Positions 7,945-11,250 of a stretch of DNA of 11,250 bases are shown here, piece by piece; position 1 is the first letter of the stretch; each line of letters opens with the position of its first letter. This DNA is from Peptostreptococcaceae bacterium. GTDB lineage: Bacteria; Bacillota; Clostridia; Peptostreptococcales; Peptostreptococcaceae. The translations under genes and the position numbers were made by a program. The stretch is taken from the NCBI GenBank assembly GCA_902363255.1, contig CABIZO010000018.1, forward strand, positions 1 to 11,250. The letters run 5' to 3'. The notes under the pieces were generated by a model that did no database searches, was not told the origin of the DNA, and saw nothing but the letters and a program-made list of their open reading frames with translations.

Positions 7945-8979
7945 ATGAAGGCAATCACAATTAAAGATATAGCTAAGAAGTGTGGTGTCGGAGTAAGCAC
8001 AGTTTCAAGAGCCATTAACAATCATCCTGACATAAGTGAAGAAACCAGAACTATGATAATGGAAGTTATAAAAGAAAGTAACTTTGTTCCGAATAAAAGT
8101 GCTAGAAATTTAAAACTTTTAGATACTAAAACCATAGCAGTATTAATAAAGGGTATAGACAACCCATTTTTTCAAAATATGATAAAAGTATTTGAAGAAG
8201 AGATACAAGATAGAAAATATTCCTTTATATTACATAGAGTTGATTCAAACCAAGATGAAGTAGAAGTGGCAGTAGAGCTAATAAAAGAAAAAAGGCTAAA
8301 AGGAATAGTATTTCTGGGAGGGAATTTCTCTCATCAAGAGGAAAAACTAAAGGAAATTAATGTACCCTTTGTTTTAAGTACTATAGATATAGCAGGTGAT
8401 GTAGATAAAAATTTATATTCATCAGTATGTGTAAATGACAAAAATGAAAGTGAAAAAGTAGTTGATTTTTTATGCGACCAGGGTCATAAAAAAATAGCAA
8501 TCTTAGCAGCTGGCAAAAGTGATCAAAGTATTAGTAAATTGCGTATACAAGGATATCGTAATGCTTTAACAAATAGAAACATTCCTATAAATGAAAATTT
8601 AATAAGACATACTAATGATAATGAAAATATTCAAATTATAGAAAATGGATATAAACTTATGAAGGAACTCTTAGAATCAGGAGAAGAGTTTACCGCAGTT
8701 TATTCTATTTCTGATAGTATGGCAATTGGAGCAAGTAAAGCTATATTAGAAAGTGGAAAAAGAATTCCTCAGGATTATTCTATTGTAGGATTTGATGGAT
8801 TAGATATGACATATTATTATAATCCATCTATTACTACTATACGTCAGCCTGTGGAAGAGATGGCAAGAGAAACTACTAAAATACTATTTGACTTAATTAA
8901 TAAGAAGACTAAAAATCAGCATAAAGTTTTCGAAGGGGAATTAATTGTGAGGGAGTCGACTTCGGAATTAAGTAAATAA
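7945..8979 (+). CDS. malR: LacI-family transcriptional regulator, probable maltose-locus repressor
   Basis: A 344-residue LacI/GalR-family protein. The helix-turn-helix is at residues 4-24 (ITIKDIAKKCGVGVSTVSRA) and is followed by the hinge region NKSARNLK (50-57), whose leucine would insert into the central CG of a palindromic operator. The periplasmic-binding-like sensor domain follows from about residue 62 (TIAVLIKGIDNPFFQ...), with FDGLDMTYYYNPSITTIRQP near the end, as is typical. Its likely targets are the CGGAAACGTT-type sites upstream of malP and malE; the inducer is probably a maltodextrin, by inference. It starts 64 bases after malQ with an AAAGGA site about ten bases upstream of ATG, and no clear promoter or operator precedes it, so it is probably co-transcribed with malFGQ. 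The name malR is functional; a CcpA-like global role is less likely because of its position. Confidence 0.85.
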   Translation: MKAITIKDIAKKCGVGVSTVSRAINNHPDISEETRTMIMEVIKESNFVPNKSARNLKLLDTKTIAVLIKGIDNPFFQNMIKVFEEEIQDRKYSFILHRVDSNQDEVEVAVELIKEKRLKGIVFLGGNFSHQEEKLKEINVPFVLSTIDIAGDVDKNLYSSVCVNDKNESEKVVDFLCDQGHKKIAILAAGKSDQSISKLRIQGYRNALTNRNIPINENLIRHTNDNENIQIIENGYKLMKELLESGEEFTAVYSISDSMAIGASKAILESGKRIPQDYSIVGFDGLDMTYYYNPSITTIRQPVEEMARETTKILFDLINKKTKNQHKVFEGELIVRESTSELSK

Positions 8980-9017
8980 TTTTAGTATCATTAAGTATAT
9001 ATTAGGGGGATTAAAAA

Positions 9018-10129
9018 ATGGCAAGCTTATCATTACAAAATATAAGTAAAATATATCCAAATGGTTTTGAAGCTGTAAAAGACTTTAATTTAGAAATGAA
9101 GATAAAGACTTTATAATATTCGTAGGTCCATCTGGTTGTGGTAAATCTACAACATTAAGAATGATAGCAGGATTAGAGGATATAAGTAAAGGAATTTTAA
9201 AAATAGATGATAAAGTAGTAAATGATGTGGAAGCTAAAGATAGAGATATAGCAATGGTATTTCAAAGTTATGCCTTATACCCACATTTAAGTGTATATGA
9301 TAATATGGCTTTTGGATTAAAGTTAAAAAAGGTTCCAAAAGAAATAATAGATGAGAAGGTTAAATATGCAGCTAAAATATTAGACCTTGAAAAACTTTTA
9401 GATCGTAAACCTAAAGCATTATCAGGTGGACAAAGACAAAGGGTTGCCATGGGAAGAGCTATAGTTCGTGAACCAAAGGTATTTTTAATGGATGAACCCT
9501 TATCAAACCTTGATGCTAAATTAAGGGTTCAAATGCGTACAGAGATATCTAAACTACATGAAAGATTAGGGGCAACAATGATATATGTTACTCATGACCA
9601 AACAGAAGCTATGACTCTTGGTACAAAAATCGTAGTAATGAAAGATGGTATAGTACAACAAGTTGATACTCCGCAAAATTTATATAACTCACCAAAAAAT
9701 AAATTTGTAGCTGGATTTATAGGATCTCCACAAATGAACTTCTTAGATGCAACAGTATGTAAACATGGAGAAAGTGCTTCATTAAAAATAGGAGAATACG
9801 AATTGGTTTTACCAGAAGCTAAAGGGAAAGCGCTAGTTGAGGGTGGATATGTAAATAAAGTAGTATCTATGGGGATACGTCCAGAAAATGTACATGATTT
9901 AACTGAGTTAAATGAGGAAAGTACAGGAAAAGAAATTGAAATCACTATAAATGTATATGAACTATTAGGTTCAGAAGTGTACTTATACTTTAATATAGAA
10001 CAATTCCCTATGACAGCAAGGGTAAAAGCTACAACTCCAGCAAGAGTAGGAGATAAAGTTAAGTTTAAATTTGATATGGAAAAGGTTCATATTTTTGATA
10101 ATGAAACAGGGGTAGTAATAACAAATTAA
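9018..10129 (+). pseudogene. malK: maltodextrin ABC transporter ATPase (MalK/MsmX type), interrupted by a one-base frameshift
   Basis: A MalK/UgpC/MsmX-type ATPase that would power MalFG. The start is ATG 9018, seven bases after AGGGGGA (9004-9010). This frame reads MASLSLQNISKIYPNGFEAV and stops at TAA 9114-9116 after 32 codons. The remainder (D-K-D-F-I-I-F-V-G onward) continues in the -1 frame from about 9101. One A appears missing in ATGAAGAT near 9097-9100, where homologues encode M-K-D-K. Restored, the protein would be about 370 residues, a normal length, with Walker A GPSGCGKST (37-45), Q-loop Q83, signature LSGGQ (135-139), Walker B FLMDEP (D159, E160), switch H193 and a C-terminal TOBE-type domain. 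The downstream frame has no ATG, GTG or TTG before M49, which lies after Walker A, so it cannot make a working ATPase alone. Everything else is intact, so this is either a recent mutation or a sequencing error. Confidence 0.85.
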
Positions 10130-10143
10130 TATAAATATAAAAT

Positions 10144-10174
10144 AAACTGCTATAATTATAAGTATGGCAGTTTT
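10144..10174 (+). terminator. rho-independent terminator after malK
   Basis: AAACTGCTATA (10144-10154) pairs with TATGGCAGTTT (10163-10173) over 11 bases with one G-T wobble, loop of eight, and four T. It begins 15 bases after the malK stop and probably ends the mal operon, with some read-through into the next gene possible. Confidence 0.8.
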
Positions 10175-10210
10175 ATTTAATATATTTTAAATTAATGAGG
10201 AAGGATTTTT

Positions 10211-10837
10211 ATGGATAATTTATTCAGTTTAGACAACAAATTTTTTGAGGTTTTAGGGAAAATAACAGATATAGTTATACTTAACTTATTGTGCATAATT
10301 TTATGTTTACCAATAATAACTATAGGGGCATCTATTACAGCTACGTATTCTGTGACAATGAAGATGATAAAAGATGAAGAAACATATATAGTAAAAGACT
10401 TTATAAAAAGATTTAAAGAAAATTTTAAAGCTAGTACAATAATATGGAGTATTATGCTAATAATAGGAGCAGTATTAGCAATTGATTTCTATATATCTAA
10501 ATTAATTTCGAATGAATCAATAAGTAATGTTTTACAGTTAGTATTTACTATGATAAGTATAATATATATTTTTACACTTGCGTATGTATTTCCTATGCAA
10601 TCTAAGTTTGAAAATATTATAAAAAATACAATGATAAATTCTATTCTTATATCTATACAAAATTTGCCTTATACTATAATAATAGTAGTTTTAAATTTAA
10701 GCCCACTATTGTTAATTAGTTTGTTTAGTAACTATTGGGGACAGATAATATTCTTCTACACTGTGATTGGTTTTGGAATAATAACTTATGTAAATTCTAT
10801 ATTTTTTGAAAGAATATTTAATAAATTAATAGATTAA
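10211..10837 (+). CDS. DUF624 / YesL-like membrane protein
   Basis: A 208-residue integral membrane protein that resembles the DUF624 (YesL) family. This rests on the N-terminal NLLCIILCLPIITIGASITATYSV segment (residues 25-48), the FIKRFKENFKAS loop (64-75) and the overall size. About five hydrophobic segments are visible, at 20-42, 76-96, 107-128, 150-171 and 176-198. Genes of this family are often found beside carbohydrate ABC transporters, but the biochemical role is unknown; none is claimed here. A GAGGAAGGA site (10197-10205) lies five bases before the ATG. The gene lies 81 bases after malK beyond a terminator, and I saw no convincing promoter of its own, so it may depend on read-through. 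Family assignment is by remembered pattern only. Confidence 0.75.
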   Translation: MDNLFSLDNKFFEVLGKITDIVILNLLCIILCLPIITIGASITATYSVTMKMIKDEETYIVKDFIKRFKENFKASTIIWSIMLIIGAVLAIDFYISKLISNESISNVLQLVFTMISIIYIFTLAYVFPMQSKFENIIKNTMINSILISIQNLPYTIIIVVLNLSPLLLISLFSNYWGQIIFFYTVIGFGIITYVNSIFFERIFNKLID

Positions 10838-10845
10838 TTTTAAAT

Positions 10846-10887
10846 AAAAACTATGAAGAGTATCTTGATTCTGAATAGTTTTTTTTT
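10846..10887 (+). terminator. rho-independent terminator after the DUF624 gene
   Basis: AAAAACTAT (10846-10854) pairs with ATAGTTTTT (10875-10883), with a further GAA/TTC pairing inside, and nine T in a row (10879-10887). It begins eight bases after the stop codon and separates the mal region from the next rRNA operon. Confidence 0.85.
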
Positions 10888-10940
10888 GTTAAAACTTAGG
10901 ATTATCAATAGTTTCATTATTATTAATAAAATAAAATAAA

Positions 10941-11000
10941 ACATTTTTTAAAAAAAAGTTTTAAAAAAGTATTGACGCTTAATTAATATGATGATATAGT
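10941..11000 (+). promoter_or_regulatory. rRNA promoter P1 with UP-like A/T tracts
   Basis: TTGACG (10972-10977) and TATAGT (10995-11000) are 17 bp apart. Directly upstream (about 10941-10970) are phased runs of T and A resembling an UP element, as expected for a strong rRNA promoter. Transcription should begin near 11007. The remaining upstream part (10888-10940) is AT-rich with nothing else recognised. Confidence 0.8.
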
Positions 11001-11005
11001 ATTAC

Positions 11006-11061
11006 TTGTCCTTGAGACAGGGACAAAACGTCAACAAAAACTTCTGAAAAAAGTTGTTGAC
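11006..11061 (+). promoter_or_regulatory. inverted repeats between rRNA promoters P1 and P2
   Basis: TTGTCCT (11006-11012) pairs with GGGACAA (11020-11026), with one wobble, starting at the predicted P1 start. GTCAACAA (11030-11037) is perfectly complementary to TTGTTGAC (11054-11061), which contains most of the P2 -35 box. In a P1 transcript both would fold into hairpins at the 5' end. The role is unknown. Confidence 0.55.
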
Positions 11062-11085
11062 AAAGAAAAACAGCTTTGATAAAAT
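11057..11085 (+). promoter_or_regulatory. rRNA promoter P2
   Basis: A consensus TTGACA (11057-11062) and TAAAAT (11080-11085) are 17 bp apart; the start would be near 11092. CAGCTT (11071-11076) and AAGCTG (11090-11095) form an inverted repeat around the -10 box. Tandem promoters are usual for rRNA operons. Confidence 0.8.
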
Positions 11086-11106
11086 AAAGAAGCTGAAACA
11101 AGTAAA

Positions 11107-11218
11107 GAACTTTGAAAATTAAACAGTAGGTTAACAATAAATTAATTCTTTAAGAATTAAACACAAACAAACCAAGCCAGATATTCAGATAATGATTAGC
11201 TGAGCAATTGGACAACTT
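11107..11218 (+). promoter_or_regulatory. 16S rRNA leader with boxA-like and processing signals
   Basis: GAACTTTGAAAA (11107-11118) resembles the boxA antitermination element of Firmicute rRNA leaders. TTAATTC (11142-11148) and GAATTAA (11154-11160) form a short hairpin. The rest, through the AGCTGAGCAATTGGACAACT region (11199-11218), looks like the conserved pre-16S leader of clostridia, which would pair with sequence downstream of 16S for processing; that partner is outside the window. Confidence 0.6.
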
Positions 11219-11250
11219 TTATTTGAGAGTTTGATCCTGGCTCAGGATGA
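11219..11250 (+). rRNA. rrs: 16S ribosomal RNA, 5' end only
   Basis: The universal 16S start AGAGTTTGATCCTGGCTCAG is present at 11226-11245, followed by GATGA. By alignment with E. coli numbering (AGAGTTTGATC at position 8) the mature 5' end is near 11219. The gene runs off the window edge. Confidence 0.95.

Noticed and set aside
9090..9116. Programmed ribosomal frameshift joining the two malK frames
   Set aside because: The needed -1 shift lacks a good slippery heptamer in the zero frame and I saw no clear stimulatory stem. MalK homologues are not known to use frameshifting, so mutation or sequencing error is simpler.
9268..9450. Antisense open frame of 60 codons inside malK
   Set aside because: It overlaps the conserved ATPase core on the opposite strand and shows no protein features of its own.
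9592..9945. Antisense open frame of 117 codons inside malK
   Set aside because: It is a shadow of the malK C-terminal region. Its length is notable, but it has no recognised motif and the composition is that of a reversed coding strand.
10151..10156. TATAAT as a -10 box for the DUF624 gene
   Set aside because: No acceptable -35 box lies 16-18 bp upstream and the hexamer is part of the malK terminator stem.

Overview
The window looks like chromosome of a low-GC Firmicute, most likely a Peptostreptococcaceae clostridium (the Clostridioides / Paraclostridium / Romboutsia group). The evidence is the strong A+T bias in genes and spacers, AGGAGG-type ribosome binding sites, AT-rich codon use, a clostridial 5S rRNA and a 16S leader of clostridial type. 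Species is not determinable from the sequence alone. All genes are on the + strand.

Layout: the window opens with a complete 5S rRNA gene (about 23-139), the tail of one ribosomal RNA operon, and its terminator. It closes with the promoters, leader and first ~30 bases of a 16S rRNA gene (from about 11219), the head of another. Between them lies a maltose/maltodextrin locus: malP (alpha-glucan phosphorylase), malE (lipoprotein binding protein), malF and malG (permeases), malQ (4-alpha-glucanotransferase), a LacI-family regulator (MalR-like), malK (transport ATPase, broken by a one-base frameshift in this sequence) and a DUF624/YesL-like membrane protein.

How it works together (inferred from the families): the MalE lipoprotein captures maltodextrins outside the cell and MalFG with a MalK-type ATPase import them. 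MalQ rearranges short maltodextrins into longer chains plus glucose, and MalP phosphorolyses the chains to glucose-1-phosphate. The LacI-family protein probably represses the locus through matching operator clusters just upstream of malP (about 537-560) and malE (2984-3021). No such operator was seen in the malF-malK part, so malF, malG, malQ, malR and malK probably depend on transcription from the malE promoter. A long tiered hairpin (4516-4617) between malE and malF would then set the ratio of binding protein to downstream products.

The gene content is a familiar sugar-utilisation island and I see no evidence of a wholly new system. The points that merit attention are the operators repeated at an exact 12-bp pitch, the malK frameshift just before the Walker A motif, the malE-malF hairpin, and the position of the whole locus between two rRNA operons.
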